NCBI GenBank assembly: GCA_947172415.1
Contig: OX359192.1
Location: 8,838,901-8,902,900 of the forward strand
Reading direction: 5' to 3'
From: Chondrosia reniformis
Lineage: Eukaryota; Porifera; Demospongiae; Chondrillida; Chondrillidae
Length of the DNA stretch: 64,000 bases
Shown: positions 37,201-53,114 of the stretch, one piece after another
How positions within the stretch are numbered: position 1 is the stretch's first letter
Layout of the letters: the number at the start of each line of letters is the position of its first letter
Notes under the pieces: generated by a model
Databases searched by the model: none
Seen by the model: only the letters and a program-made list of their open reading frames with translations
Told to the model about the DNA's origin: nothing
Position numbers and translations under genes: made by a program

Positions 37201-40015
37201 ACCATCACTATAGCTGCCTACAGTACCTAATCGTATCACTACAGCTGCCTACAGTACCTAATCGCTTGGCAAGGAGACCTGAGACCAGTGATTCTTCTGT
37301 TTCTACCAGCAGTTGACTGGCGAGCTCCAAGACACCACAGCCCAACTCCAGTTGGAGATTATCTATGTTAACCTGAGAGAGTAAACAATGACCATGATAT
37401 GGAGTGAACAGTGTATCACATGACATCCACATGACCATGACACACGAGGACTTGCCAAAAAATAGGGCATTACTATTAGTTCAAATGCTTCAAATAGAAA
37501 ACAGTCGATATCTGAGATTTCATTGTATAGCACTTGCAAATTATCCCTGGAGTACCTGGAAAGTAGAAGGATGGATGGATGGATGGGTTGGTGGGCGGAT
37601 GGATGGATGGATGGATGGATGGATGGATGGATGCCAACTTGTGTAAGGCTGTTAACGTTGAGAGGTACTGCTGAAATAAGACTTGAGCTCCTTTACTTTT
37701 TACCATCTGCCAATTGGATGTAGTTACCATGGTGACCTCAGCATAACAAGATATTTTTCTACAACTTTTATCGTCTGCCCAATCTTCTAGTCGACATTGA
37801 ACACTTGCAAGGAGTCCCAAAAATGTTTGAATAACAAACTTGTTTGCATCAATATGATCGTAACTGTAAAGTACATAACAGACAGTGGATGGGGTGGGGA
37901 TTAGGGGCAGGGGGACGGAGTGTGGATCTGGGGCAGGGGGCGGGGATTAAGGGTAGGGGCGGGGTGTGGATCTGGGGCAGGGGGCGGGGATTAAGGGTAG
38001 GGGCGGGGTGTGGATCTGGGGCAGGGGGCGGGGGTGGGGATTAAGGGTAGGGGCGGGGTGTGGATCTGGGGCAGGGGGCGGAGTGTGGATCTGGGGCAGG
38101 GGGCGGAGTTTGGATTAGGGGTAGGGGGCGGGGTGTGGGGATTAGGGGCAGGGGGCGGGGGGCGGGGTGGGTTCCTCTCACATTAGCAGCAGTTCCATAA
38201 TGTGACAGCTTGAGGCGATGACTGTTTCATTTGTAGAGGAAATCATTGACTGTAACATGTGATGAACACTCTCGAGCAAAGAGACATCCGTAAAAAGCGA
38301 AATTTCCCTTGGTTGCCTGAGGAACAAGAAGAAAAGATGGCTGACATGTGGTCTGTCATTGTGTCACTGAACCAGGCACTGACTTCTTTAGAATGGCACT
38401 GATTAATTGCAACCTACAGGTCACAAAAATGTCACATGACTGTCACATGATACACATGGTAGCTAGGGCAACCAACCCAGTGTCAGCAATCTGCCAGTTC
38501 TGTCCCCTGGCTGCTGTGGTCAGTAAAGGAACAAGTGATTCAACACCAAATAAGGAATGACAGTTTGTAAAGAATACATCCTCCTCCGACAAACTTGTAA
38601 CGCACTCCAAAATGTTCCTAAAAGTTCGCAAGGAAGCAAAGTATCATTGAATGGAGGTGCAATACCATTGAGTGGACTATATATACAGTGTTAGATGAGT
38701 GTCGGATGTGGTCTTTAGAGCTTCAAAGAAGACCTCTGCAGTGTCTTCCCTCAGTAGGGCCCCTCGACACTGTGGCCACTGGGTCAACAGCGACTTCAGG
38801 CATGCCACTCCACTCCTTTGCAAGCTCTCTTCTGTGCTCAATACAGCCTGTATTATGAGGTGGAAGGGATTGGAGAAAAAACTGGCAAAGGTCCAGTCCT
38901 AGTGTAGAAATACTGACCTTTTTAAGGGTCCGAATCAAATCTTGCTCTTTTTGCTTAAACTCTTCTTCATTAATGAGCTGATGCATGTTGTGTGTGCTCT
39001 GAAGCAACCCATTCAAAACACCTGCATACAGTGGATGCATGCAGGTCTTCTCTGCAGGCCACGCCCACTCTACCATGCAGGCCACACCCACTCTACCATG
39101 CAGGCCACGCCCACTCCACACCCTCACCAATAAAGCTAGCAGTGTTGCTTCCTGCAGTCCCCAGCTGACTGCTGATGGATTTGCACACCTCTCTGACAAA
39201 GTGCAGCGGAAGAGCGCTCCCATCCTGTTCCTTCAAGAGCAGCGCTACCACAGCAGCCGACATCTCCCTCACCCTGCTGCTCCCTTTGGAGTGAAAGCAG
39301 ACCAAAAGGGACTTCAGAAAGGTTTCTGTAACAAAAAGAAGTGTTCTCTGGTCGCTTGCGGGTAACTAACTTTCGCTAACCACAACCAATGACATCTCTC
39401 GTAAGGCTTCCTTCGCTCTCCAACGCTCGCTCCATCAGTAAAAGGAAGACGGAGACGCCTTCGTTGTTGCACATCTTGTTAACCCTTCCGGCCGCCTGGA
39501 GCAGCAGATCTCGGGCAAGTTGCCGCGTGGGCGCCATATTCATCAAGGACTGCAGTACTGCGAGCATAGGTTAACAGTGCTATAGCAATCTCGCGGTCAC
39601 CACGTGCGGCGCTTACCTTCGATACATCCTCTCTGCTCCTCAATGGAACACCTCTCCAGCAATTCTGCGAGAACCCGTTCAATAGATAAAGTACTTCCGA
39701 TCGACTGTACTTTAATACATGACAGAACTCACCGATTACAATGCTTGATAGATGCTGTTGCGCTCTAGTGTCGCTGCGAAATATGGAATATGCGGCGCTG
39801 TCCGTGCTACTCAATAGAGCAGCTAGTTCCTGTATTATCTTTCTTCGAAGCAGCGCGCTGCTTCCGTGATCTGTCGCTGACGCACTCGACTGGAGTCTGG
39901 TCATAGCGCACGCAAGACAGAGCTTCGGGAAAGCCAGACCAGGAGCGATCCACATGGCGCTGTGTTGAACGTGCTGAGGGGTAGCCAACGGCATAGCGCT
40001 GTTATCCGCCGACAT
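34283..40015 (-). CDS. Large helical-repeat (ARM/HEAT-like) protein, family not identified
   Basis: Many short exons from the start at 40015 ([17 protein letters not shown]) to a stop at 34283. Exons supported by splice sites and frame include [166 protein letters not shown] and [14 protein letters not shown]. The composition is Leu/Ala-rich amphipathic helices throughout, as in armadillo or HEAT solenoids. No catalytic motif was seen. MEI1 (meiosis inhibitor 1, a large ARM-type protein) is a candidate on size and style only. The gene contains five different minisatellites and may code about 1000 residues. Confidence 0.6.
35578..35770. repeat. 9-bp GGTGGGGAG minisatellite
   Basis: About 21 nearly perfect copies of GAGGTGGGG in an intron of the ARM/HEAT-like gene. 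Runs of GGGG at regular spacing could form G-quadruplexes on the + strand, with C-rich RNA in the minus-strand transcript. Confidence 0.95.
36015..36172. repeat. 20-bp minisatellite GTGGGTGTGYCTGGAGGAAA
   Basis: Eight copies. The first four have GTGCC and the last four GTGTC, which shows a clean switch in variant halfway along. Confidence 0.93.
36800..37270. repeat. 40-bp minisatellite with deletion variant
   Basis: About twelve copies of a unit containing CAACCATCACTACAGCTGCC and TACAGTACCTAATCGCTTGG. In the right half, full units alternate with a shortened form lacking the CTTGGCAACC segment, so a higher-order dimer has itself been duplicated three times. Confidence 0.94.
37569..37634. repeat. 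GGAT microsatellite
   Basis: ATGGATGG tetranucleotide tract in an intron of the ARM/HEAT-like gene. Confidence 0.95.
37885..38172. repeat. G-rich minisatellite (GGGGCAGGGGGCGGG)
   Basis: Irregular repeat of GGGGATTAAGGGTAGGGGCG and GTGTGGATCTGGGGCAGGGG modules. It has very strong G-strand bias and many GGG runs, so quadruplex formation is plausible. Confidence 0.92.
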
Positions 40016-40137
40016 GACAGCCGCACGTTTTCATAACACGCAAAATGATTCTTTTTTTACAATTGAAACACGCAAACATGTTATAAATACAGTCTCGTTT
40101 GTAAAGCCCTGGGCGCTTGTCGTCAGGTCGCCTAATG

Positions 40138-42834
40138 TCACTTATTTCTGCGAGCCACTACTTGAAGGAGTGCAATAGACTCCACCTCTTCCATTATCCT
40201 GTCATTCAGCACGGCATTCTGGTGCTGCAGAACAGGGAGAGTCACCATTACGTCTTATCTGCTGAATGGGCTGAGACAGACTTACTCGCAAATCTCTAAC
40301 TTCCTTCAATGCTGATAGGAACTTGCCCTCCAACACTGCCTCGTCTCCCTACAGTGAACACACAATAACCTATCACATACACTGACTGGGGATGCCACAA
40401 CTACCGATTCTTCACTGGAGTCTGTGTCTTGCATCTGATCAATCTGTTCCTTGAGAGTTGCAATGGCTTTCCTCTCCATTTCTACCTCCTCCTTCAGCAC
40501 TTCTCTGATTACTAGCAAACTCTGTGTTGTACAATTGGACACTAACTTGTTACTGCAAGTGAGGTCAGGAAGTAGATATACTTACATCACGCTCATTTAG
40601 CAACGATTCTTCCGTTTTACTGAGAATGTTTTGCAACTCTAAAGTAATACAAGATGCTGTTGCTTAGCAACCTGGTCCCACACGTAACAGTCTACATACC
40701 TGCAGCAAGATGCTCTTCTGCCATTTGAGTTGTCTCTACTTCATTGACCTCTACAGCTGACTGATTCTGATCATCAGGGACTTCCCCCTTTCCTAGGTCC
40801 CTCCTCCCCGAGGGACTACCTGTTTGCTCACAAAGTTTCAGTTTTCTCATCACCTTCAGCTGTAGTAGTAAAACAAACTGATATACTGGTAGCCATCTTA
40901 TTGTGTATCCAATCTATTTATAAAACCTGGAACTCTCAATAACTGGAACTTTCTATGATGTCCCCTGGAGGTTCCAGTTAAGGAGATTCCATTGTATTCC
41001 TAAACCATTACATACTGAATTAAATTAGATTAAAATTGAAAATACTACTATCCATTCATTTAATAAAACAGAATACATGTATATAAAAGGACATAATTGA
41101 GCCATGTGCTATAACTTGTACATGAACTCAGAGAGTGGCCACACCTTTCGTCTCAGCTCTGTGATTGTTCTGGTGATCTCCCATGCCTGTGAATCTGCCT
41201 TCTGCAAACAGACACATGGAATATGCTTAGACAGTTGGTACATCAGACGGCTGGCACTCCTGGTGCATGTCTTACAGAATCAAATGTTTGCTTCAGTTTT
41301 GCATGAATGGAACCCTGCTCATATTCCAGTCGTTGTATTTCAGCCTCTATATCATCTTCTGTCATTTCGCCTCCCTCTCCCACCATCTCAACAGCTGTCA
41401 CTTCTGGTGGGATATACTTTGTTAGTTTAACATCTTCAAATAGTTCCCGTGTGTTGCTGATAAACATGTACAGCACCTGATGGCTTGTTTGCAGTGTTGG
41501 TTGAAACACAACAATCATGTTCTGAATGGACATCAAGTTAACTGATGCCTACAGAGTTCATACTTGGGCTATTATCCGAGTGCATGGGCAGTTATCTTAG
41601 TGCATGGGCTATTATCTTAGTGCATGGGCTATTATCCGAGTGCATGGGCAGTTATCTTAGTGCATGGGCTATTATCTTAGTGCATGGGCTATTATCTGAG
41701 TGCATGGGCTATTATCTGAGTGCATGGGCTATTATCCGAGTACATGGGCTATTATCCCAGTACATGGGCTATTATCCGAGTACATGGGCTATTATCCGAG
41801 TGCATGGGCTATTATCCGAGTGCGTGGGCTAACCTCTGCAATGACGTGTCCGATGTGAATCATGAACCAAGTGATCATTGTGCGATTTGCTAAAGGCAGT
41901 TCGTCAATCAACTCTTTCAACAAAACAATCTGTTCTTCGTCCTTTGATTTGCCTGGTATAAAAACTAACATGATATGTATGTCACATGACTGTCATGTGA
42001 TTTACATACTTGCTACTTCATCAAATTTAGGATTTAAATATGCTGTAAATATGGAGTCTTGAAGCTCTCTCAAGAACTGCTTCAAGAGACTGGCCACAGT
42101 GTGGATTTCACACTGGGACAGGTCCACCAGCTCACCTGCAAACACAACACTCGTCACCCAAGCACTACTAGTGCTGCTCTGCACACTTGCACTCACCTCC
42201 GTCATAAGCATTCTTGAGCTGATCTACTTGAGACTTGACGCCTGGCAACCGATACAGGCCCTGCTCCCGAAGGGCTGCAGGAGGACCCAGGGATGGCCCG
42301 ACATGACTACATAAGAGCTGTAAACAACCTCACCATTCTCCTCCAAAAAGTCAATACACTGTCGAAACACTGTGGGTAACTCAATTCCATCCACCACAAT
42401 GCTCCTCTGAACAGCCACTTCCAAAGGAACTCCGAACACGTGACTGTCCGCAGCAACTGAGATAGGCCAAACAAGTCATATGTAAACATATACACACGTG
42501 ACAGCAACTGAGACCAACTGGACCGCGTTGAATCACCTCTTTCGAATTCCTCCGGTTCTGATTTCTTTTTTCTTGTAAATTTATTTAATTTCCATCCGCC
42601 AAAGTTGAACTTTTTGTTAAATCTCTTCTGTTTGGGGCTCGACTGCTGTTTTCTAGACGAAACGAAGGTTAAACTGACGACGGCACGGTGCGGATGGGAG
42701 CGCGCTTACCCGTGGGGGAGCACTGGACTCCATCGATCTGCTTCGTTGTCAGAGCTGACCTGGGGGTAGCCGTAGGAATAGTCTTGTTCGGGACATTCGT
42801 CCTCTGAACAATCTGAAAAGCTGTCATCCGCCAT
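40138..42834 (-). CDS. RALBP1: RALBP1-like RhoGAP / Ral effector
   Basis: Starts at 42834 (MADDSFSDCSEDECPEQDY). Exons run 42710-42834, then an Lys-rich exon near 42540-42655 (KRFNKKFNFGGWK), the RhoGAP exons, and C-terminal coiled-coil exons to the stop at 40138. The RhoGAP domain is complete: FGVPLEVAVQRS, ELPTVFRQCIDFLEENG, EQGLYRLPG with the arginine finger, TVASLLKQFLRELQDSI, ITWFMIHIGHVIAE and MSIQNMIVVFQPTL. The sequence after it (AWEITRTITELRRK) matches the RALBP1 segment LWEVQRILTALKRK, and the Ral-binding coiled coil should follow. RALBP1 links RalA/B to CDC42/RAC1 and endocytosis. An intron holds a 20-bp minisatellite. Exons near the C-terminus are less certain. Confidence 0.9.
41565..41830. 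repeat. 20-bp minisatellite in RALBP1 intron
   Basis: Thirteen copies of GGGCTATTATCCGAGTGCAT with variants (GGGCAGTTATCTTAG). The first six copies fall into two identical trimers, so a 60-bp block was itself duplicated. Confidence 0.94.
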
Positions 42835-43024
42835 GTTTTTGTTGATACGCATAAGGTCTAGTTGCTCCAGACTTCACCACAAACCAAATGAACGTTCTAA
42901 ATTATAGTGCTTCAATGTATATATTCACAATGATAATTACTAAATTAAATAATGAACTATGTAAAACGCGTTTGCAGGTGTACTGATGTTACATTCAATG
43001 TGATGGCAATGTGTGGTGAGTCAA

Positions 43025-43973
<949 letters not shown>

Positions 43974-44092
43974 CTATCCCCTCTTTTTTTGGTTCAAAAT
44001 ATACACATTCAAACAGGTTAAATTAAAGTGGTAAAAGTCCAATCTGCACGTCAACAATCTCAGCAACAGCCCTCTCAAGCTGAACACAAGTC

Positions 44093-47085
<2,993 letters not shown>

Positions 47086-47204
47086 TGCTTGGAAGCAGAA
47101 GGCTTGAGCCGAACTTCCGAACTTCCTAAAGCACAAATTGATTCTATATGTTCGGCCAGCCGAAAGGAAATCCCCGTAATTAGATTGAGATCACGCCCAC
47201 AAAG
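47086..47204. promoter_or_regulatory. Divergent promoter region PDPK1 / ATP5PD
   Basis: 119 bp between opposite-facing start codons. A shared promoter is inferred. Confidence 0.5.
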
Positions 47205-48008
47205 ATGAGCGCAAGAAGAGCTGGTCAAAAGGTTTTCGACTGGAGCAAGCTGTCTTCTTCCGTACCTCAAGAGGCTAGAGCGGAACTCGCCGCTTTCCGT
47301 GCTCGACACGAAGCGGCGAGAACAGCGTAAGTGACTAGTTGAACAGACATCATTTGGCGTGTGACATCTGTCCCTTTGCCTACAGTTGTATGTCCTTGCC
47401 AGAGACACCCGAACCGATAAATTGGCAATATTATCAAAAGAATATTTCAAAAGCCAATTTTGTAGACTCCTTCAAGAAACAAGTAAGCAATATTTCTACT
47501 CCTAATAAGGAAGTCCCTACATGTACCATCATCCACTGTAGTTTGAGGCGGTGAGCATACCTTATCCGAAGGACACTACAACTGAAGAAGTGAACAAGCA
47601 AGAGAAGGAATTTGTAAGTGCACTGAGGTTTTGTAACCATGGCAACATATTGCCTTTGTGTTTCCAGGAGAGTGAAGCGTTGGATGTCATTAAGAGGTCG
47701 AAATTGCAGGCACAGGAGCTTAGGAAGGAAGTGAGTTCCATGTCACATGACATACATGTGACCAGTCACTCTGTATCCACCCTACTAGCTTGAAGGAATA
47801 CTTGCCCAGAAGTCATATCAGGACATGACGGTGAGTCTGGTCAACCTTACTGCTTCCTACGGGCCTGTTACTGCTTCCTACGGGCCTGTTACTGCTTACT
47901 GAAATGTATGTGACCTTGCTTCCTGTGCAGATTGATGAGTATTTGGAAGACAAGCCGGAGCTTCGCAAGCAGGTTGAAGTGGATATGAAGAACCATCAGT
48001 GGTATTAG
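47205..48008 (+). CDS. ATP5PD: ATP synthase subunit d (mitochondrial F1Fo)
   Basis: Six exons: 47205-47326, 47386-47482, 47542-47613, 47668-47730, 47789-47830, 47931-48008. MSARRAGQKVFDWSKLSSSV matches the start of human ATP5PD (KLALKTIDW). LPETPEPINWQYYQKNISKA matches LPENPPAIDWAYYKANVAKA. DMTIDEYLEDKPEL matches QMTIEDLNEAFPE, and the protein ends HQWY. It is a peripheral stalk subunit of ATP synthase. Length about 157 residues fits the family (161). Exons are small (42-122 nt), and every intron is short. Confidence 0.95.
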
Positions 48009-48364
48009 GACTGTAACTATCTGATAGTAACGTGTTGTGTACACTAACTTTTATTTCTTATCTCCTGACAACGTCTTATGTAGTTAATTTGAAATTTCAT
48101 TATGAGCAATGCAATGCACTGTATATCTTACCTCATGAAAGAGTACTTTAAGCTGATCTTATTACCCCACCCACTCATGTCTCGAGCAGAGTGTGGAACA
48201 ACCAAGTTGTGGTTGATGGGAACCAGTGTGTCCTTTTAGACACTCACAGAGATGGTTGAGCCATAGACAGCTGTTTTATCCTCACTGTACAATTCTACCA
48301 TTCATGGAAGGTAGCTATAAGTTTTAAAATTTACAAATTAGTTGAATAATGTAAATTTGATGAG
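48009..48364. other. Convergent 3' spacer between ATP5PD and TMF1
   Basis: 356 bp with no coding sequence seen. It should carry the 3' UTRs of ATP5PD (+) and TMF1 (-). Confidence 0.6.
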
Positions 48365-51300
48365 TCAGTTTCTTCCTAATTGTTTAAGGAGGTGCTCAAT
48401 TTCCTGTTTATGCATTTCCTTAATGTCATAAAGATCCAATCTCAGCTCCTCTGCTACTTCACTTTTCTCACCATACATTTGTAGCAGAGTGTCATAGCGT
48501 TTAGTTAAGTCCTGGAGCAGAGGGATGGTTCATATAGTACATCCAAGTATAGTCAGCTATCACTTACCGCTAGCTGAGACCGCAGATCTGGTATCATCTC
48601 ATTTTGCTTTTTCAAGAATTCATTAGCTTCTGTCAATTTAGCAATTTCACTTGTCAAAGCTGAGCGTGACCTGTCCAAGGATGACACCAAACTCTGTATG
48701 TTGTAGAGCTCTCCTTCCTTCAGCTTCAGTTGGGTCTGGAACTGCTCCAGGAGGGGGCCGGAGGGGGTGGGGGCAGCCCTGGAGAAAGAGGAATCCCAGA
48801 GAGAGCCCATGTCCCTTGAATGAGACCTGCTGTAGCTCTCAACCTGCAGCCAACACACCGCAAACAGCTGTGAGTGGGTGGGGCAAGAGTGACAGTAGTT
48901 AGGGTTACCTGATCAGAAGATTGACTGGGAATGCGAGATCTCTCTGGCGATTCAGAAGCCATTTTCTGTTGTTGCACAAGTGATTGCCTTTCCTACGTAT
49001 GTTTGTGAAAAAGTAGATCTTATTGAACAAACTGCTCTTCAAGGTACAAGAGAACACACATAGAACTGACTACCTTCTCCTGAGCTTCACTGACTGCACG
49101 CTTCAAGTCTGCCTCCAGCTTGCTCCTTTCGTACTCCAACTTTCTGTGTAAGGTCTCCTGAAGTGCAGATAGCACATGAAGGGAGTGGCAACAGAGGTCA
49201 AAGGTCAAACCTTTTCTTTCTGCAGTTGTTCAACTGTACTGGAATAGCTAGTTTTCAGTGACTCTATCTTCAACAGCAATCTATAAAGGCATCACAGAGG
49301 AGATCTAAGTTGGGACAAGCAAGCCAATAGAGTGGGGCCACAAACATTTCTTCCTTTTCTTCAAGAGCTGATACTTTACTAGTTTCAAGATCTAACGAAG
49401 CTGTTAAAGTGGCCTTTTCTTGTCGAAGTACTTTCACCTGGTTCTCTAATACAGTAACCCGTTTCTGCAAAACCATTTCCTTTTCTGTGAAATCTCTTTC
49501 TCTCTCTTCCACCTCTTGCAGCTGGGACTGGGTTGCAGTCAGCCTCTCAGTGAGGGAGGCCTCGATTCTGTCCCAATTGGCAGCTTGTGTAGAGTGCACT
49601 GACTGCAAGTTCTCCAACTGCCTCAACAAAGGCTTAGTGGCTGTAGATGCAAGAATATCACATGACTTGCATGTGACCTGCATGTGACCTACACCACACA
49701 TAGAGTACCTTGAGAAACACTTGAAGATAGTTCTTCATTCCGAGCCTCAGCTTCTTGCAGCCTCTGGAGGGGGAGAGGTGGCACTAGACAAGAGAAGGTG
49801 ATGGATATGGAGGTGATCCTACCCCTTGCAAGCTGGACACCTCTTGTCTCAATTGATCCTCCTTCCAGGAGTGTTGCTGCTCAGAACGACCAAGTGTCGC
49901 TTGTAAGTCTGCAATCTAACACATGCAACATCAAACTAGCTGGAAACTGTGAATCCATGGGAACAAACCTGTATCCATGGCAACAAACCTGCATCTGCAT
50001 TTGGTCCCTTTGCTCCAGTGCCTCCCGCGACTGTTGTTCAAAGAGGGTCTTCATCTCCTCCTTGGCTGCAATCTCAGCCGAGAGAGCTGCCTCCCTGACC
50101 ACACTCTCAGTAGCAGCACTCGCCTTCTTCAGATCAGCCAACTCTCTAATGACACATTTTACACTCAGTGAACACTAGGACTTGGTCAAGTTGTTGGGAC
50201 TGTACTTGTAGACGCTGTCCAAATTGGACTGAAGGGAGCGCGTCTTGTCCAGCAATTCATCTCTCTCAGCCTACATACATGCACACTCTTCAGTAAGTAC
50301 AGGCACACAATATGGCGGCTCTGTGGACACACCTTTACTGAATTAAAGTCAGCTGTCTGCTGCTCAATATACAAGTTGAGCTTTGCCATGTTATCTGAAA
50401 AAGGGTGAGGGGGCGGGGCTATCTCCACACCCGTCAAGAAAGGACTAACATACGTACGTACCACTTGTTTTCTTTAGTTGCTCATTTTTCCTGAAGAGTT
50501 CCTCCTTCTGCTTGGAAATTGCACTGTCTGCCTCTTCCAGCTTCTTCCTAAAGTAATACACAAGCGGCGGTACACGACTACTTTCACTTGTGTGGTGTTG
50601 TGGTATACAAGTGGAGCACACAAACTTGTAGGAGGAGAGGGACTGCTGGTTCTCCCTGTCCTTGCTCCTCAACCTCTTGATCACATTCGACTGCTGGAGT
50701 TGCTGCTTAGATAACTTTTCTCCTTCCTGTCGCAGCTCAAAGATTTCAACTTCTTTTTCACTTCTAAAGAAAAAATGGAATTAGACACACTATCTCCCAG
50801 AGATTTCCAAAAGACCTACAAGGAAGATTTCTGAAGACCTAAGTCGTTTAACTCTCTCTTCAAATTTTCTTTTTCCTAGCAAATACAATAACATGATAGA
50901 AAATCTGTTGCCATGGTTACAAGCAGCCCATATACTTTCACTGCCAAATGTAGTTTTTTCTCTGCCAAAGAGAGCCTCTGTGTGAACTCCACTCTGAGAG
51001 AGCTGAGGTCAGACTGCTCGTCGCTCTGCTGGTCCTTGACAAAGGCAAGCTGACTATAGGCAGAGACGTACTCACCAAGTTACCTTCAACACAAGCACAC
51101 AGACAATCTCATCTAACCTCCTAAGCAAGTCGTTCTCCTCACTTAAAGTGGCGTTGGCCTTACTGAGTTCCACCAGTTTCTCCTCTCTCACCCCAAGGAC
51201 ATGCAGCACCCTCTCCAGCTCCTACACATAAAGAACAGCTGCAAACTGCTCTCACTGAGAGAAAATTGAACTTACACTTTTAATTTGCTCTACAGGCTCG

Positions 51301-52960
51301 TCATTCGCTACATTGCTGGGAGTAGATCTGTTCACCAGATTTAACTCTGTATTCTCATGAGCTAACTCTGTATTTTCTGGAGCTAATTCTGTATTCTCTG
51401 GAGCTAACTCTGTATTCTCTGGAACTAACTCTGTATTCTCTGGAGCTAACTCTGTATTCTCTGGAACTAACTCTGTATTCACTGGAGCTAACTCTGTATT
51501 CTCTGGAGCTAACTCTGTATTCTCTGGAGCTAATTCTGTATTCTCTGGAGCTAATTCTGTATTCTCTGGAGCTAATTCTGTATTCTCTGGAGCTAACTCT
51601 GTATTCTCTGGAGCTAACTCTGTATTCTCTGGAGCTAATTCTGCATTCTCTGGAGCTAACTCTGTATTCTCTGGAGCTAATTCTGTATTCTCTGGAGCTA
51701 ATTCTGTATTCTCTGGAGCTAACTCTGTATTCTCTGGAGCTAACTCTGTATTCTCAGGAGCTAACTCTGTATTCTCTGGAGCTAATTCTGTATTCTCTGG
51801 AGCTAATTCTGTATTCTCAGGAGCTAACTCTGTATTCTCTGGAGCTAATTCTGTATTCTCTGGAGCTAACTCTGTATTCTCTGGAGCTAATTCTGTATTC
51901 TCTGGAGCTAACTCTGTATTCTCTGAAACCGACTCTGTATTCTCTGGAGCTAACTCAACTAAAGCTCTCTGCTCATTAACATGCATCTGAGATGGCAAAG
52001 GAGATTCTGTTGTCATGGTAACCACATTTTCCCCAGGACCCCACTCAAATGTTGTTATTGGATCTTCTGATATTAGAATTTGAGTGGGTGAGTCCTCAGC
52101 TGCATTGGTGGGTGTGTCCTTAACTACATTGGTGGGTGTGTCCTTAACTACATTGGTGGGTGTGTCCTCAGCTGCATTGGTGGGTGTGTCCTCAGCTGCA
52201 TTGGTGGGTGTGTCCTCAGCTGCATTGGTGGGTGTGTCCTCAGCTGCATTGATGGGTGTGTCCTCAGCTGCATTGGTGGGTGTGTCCTTAACTACATTGG
52301 TGGGTGTGTCCTCAGCTGCATTGGTGGGTGTGTCCTCAGCTGCATTGGTGGGTGTGTCCTTAGCTGCATTGGTGGGTGTGTCCTCAGCTGCATTGGTGGG
52401 TGTGTCCTTAGAAGCCTTTGTGGGTGTGTCCTTAGAAGCCTTTGTGGGTGTGTCCTTAGAAGCCTTTGTGGGTGTGTCCCTAGATTTGTTGGCAGGTGTG
52501 CCCCTTATTGGAGTACTGTGCCTCAACTTTGAGGAAGTTGGCGTTTGAGTCTCAAACGAGCTCCAAAATGCTTCGCCATCCGTCACATCACTGGACCAAT
52601 AGGACTGCTGAGGTGGATCATTGCTAGATGAAGTCTTCGGAGAGGTGGTTTGGGTGGGCGTGGCTTTCCACAAAGAGGAAGCCCAAGTTCCCAGAGTGAC
52701 ATTGTCCTCTGGTTTCTCTGAGTTTGGGACTATACCTTCACCTGAGAGAGTGAGGGACATATATAGAAGAACGCGCCACTAAACAGCCCCGCCTCCCATC
52801 CGGAGATGGTGCAGGCAAATCAGACGCTAGACCTACCCTGACTATATTCAGAAGATCTAGAGTTACCAGTTTCGTTGATGTCCAGGACCTTATCGATTGA
52901 CTTTTGCGCTTGAGTTAGCGCAACCTTTGCGATGCCAATTCCTGACTGGAGCCAGCTCAT
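48365..52960 (-). CDS. TMF1: TMF1 (TATA element modulatory factor, Golgi coiled-coil protein)
   Basis: Exon 1, 52837-52960, starts MSWLQSGIGIAKVALTQAQK and SIDKVLDI, matching human MSWFNASQ and ALSQAQKSIDRVLDI. Exon 2 (51276-52741) is 1466 nt and mostly repeats. About fifteen coiled-coil exons follow, with PLLRQLENLQSVHSTQAANW (human PLLRQIENLQATLGSQTSSW), QFQTQLKLKEGELYNIQSLV and the C-terminal LLQMYGEKSEVAEELRLDLY. That last motif is the TMF1 RAB6-binding end (LQMYGEKAEEAEELRLDLED). TMF1 is a golgin that tethers vesicles at the Golgi. Two in-frame minisatellites occupy exon 2: about 30 ELAPENT repeats and about 17 DTPTNAAE-type repeats, together near 340 residues of low complexity not found in vertebrate TMF1. 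Confidence 0.93.
51336..51965 (-). repeat. 21-bp coding minisatellite in TMF1 (ELAPENT)
   Basis: About 30 copies of the 21-bp unit GAGCTAACTCTGTATTCTCT plus G (on +), in frame, encoding ELAPENT heptads. Variants are ELVPENT, ELAPVNT, ELAPENA and ELAHENT. Silent C/T changes alternate (aactct/aattct), showing that units have diverged mostly at synonymous sites. Confidence 0.97.
52083..52490 (-). repeat. 24-bp coding minisatellite in TMF1 (DTPTNAAE)
   Basis: About 17 copies of a 24-bp unit (GGTGGGTGTGTCCTCAGCTG plus CATT on +), encoding DTPTNAAE, DTPTNVVK and DTPTKASK octapeptides in frame. Three subfamilies are arranged in blocks. Confidence 0.97.
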
Positions 52961-53114
52961 TACTTACAACCTTACTTGATCATCAAGCGAGTCACTGTGT
53001 ACACACTGTATAAATGGAATCCAGCGCCATTTGTAGATTGCATAAGTCATATCACGTGACTTGCTGAAGTCGCTTCCAAGCCCACTTCCAATTGGATGAT
53101 CGATCGTATCAGAA
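52961..53114. promoter_or_regulatory. Divergent promoter region TMF1 / LUC7L
   Basis: 154 bp between opposite-facing start codons. It contains TCACGTGA at about 53051. A shared promoter is inferred. Confidence 0.5.

Noticed and set aside
52084-52548. Plus-strand frame GVSSAALV repeats opposite TMF1
   Set aside because: Antisense of the 24-bp TMF1 coding repeat. It has no splice context or homology of its own.
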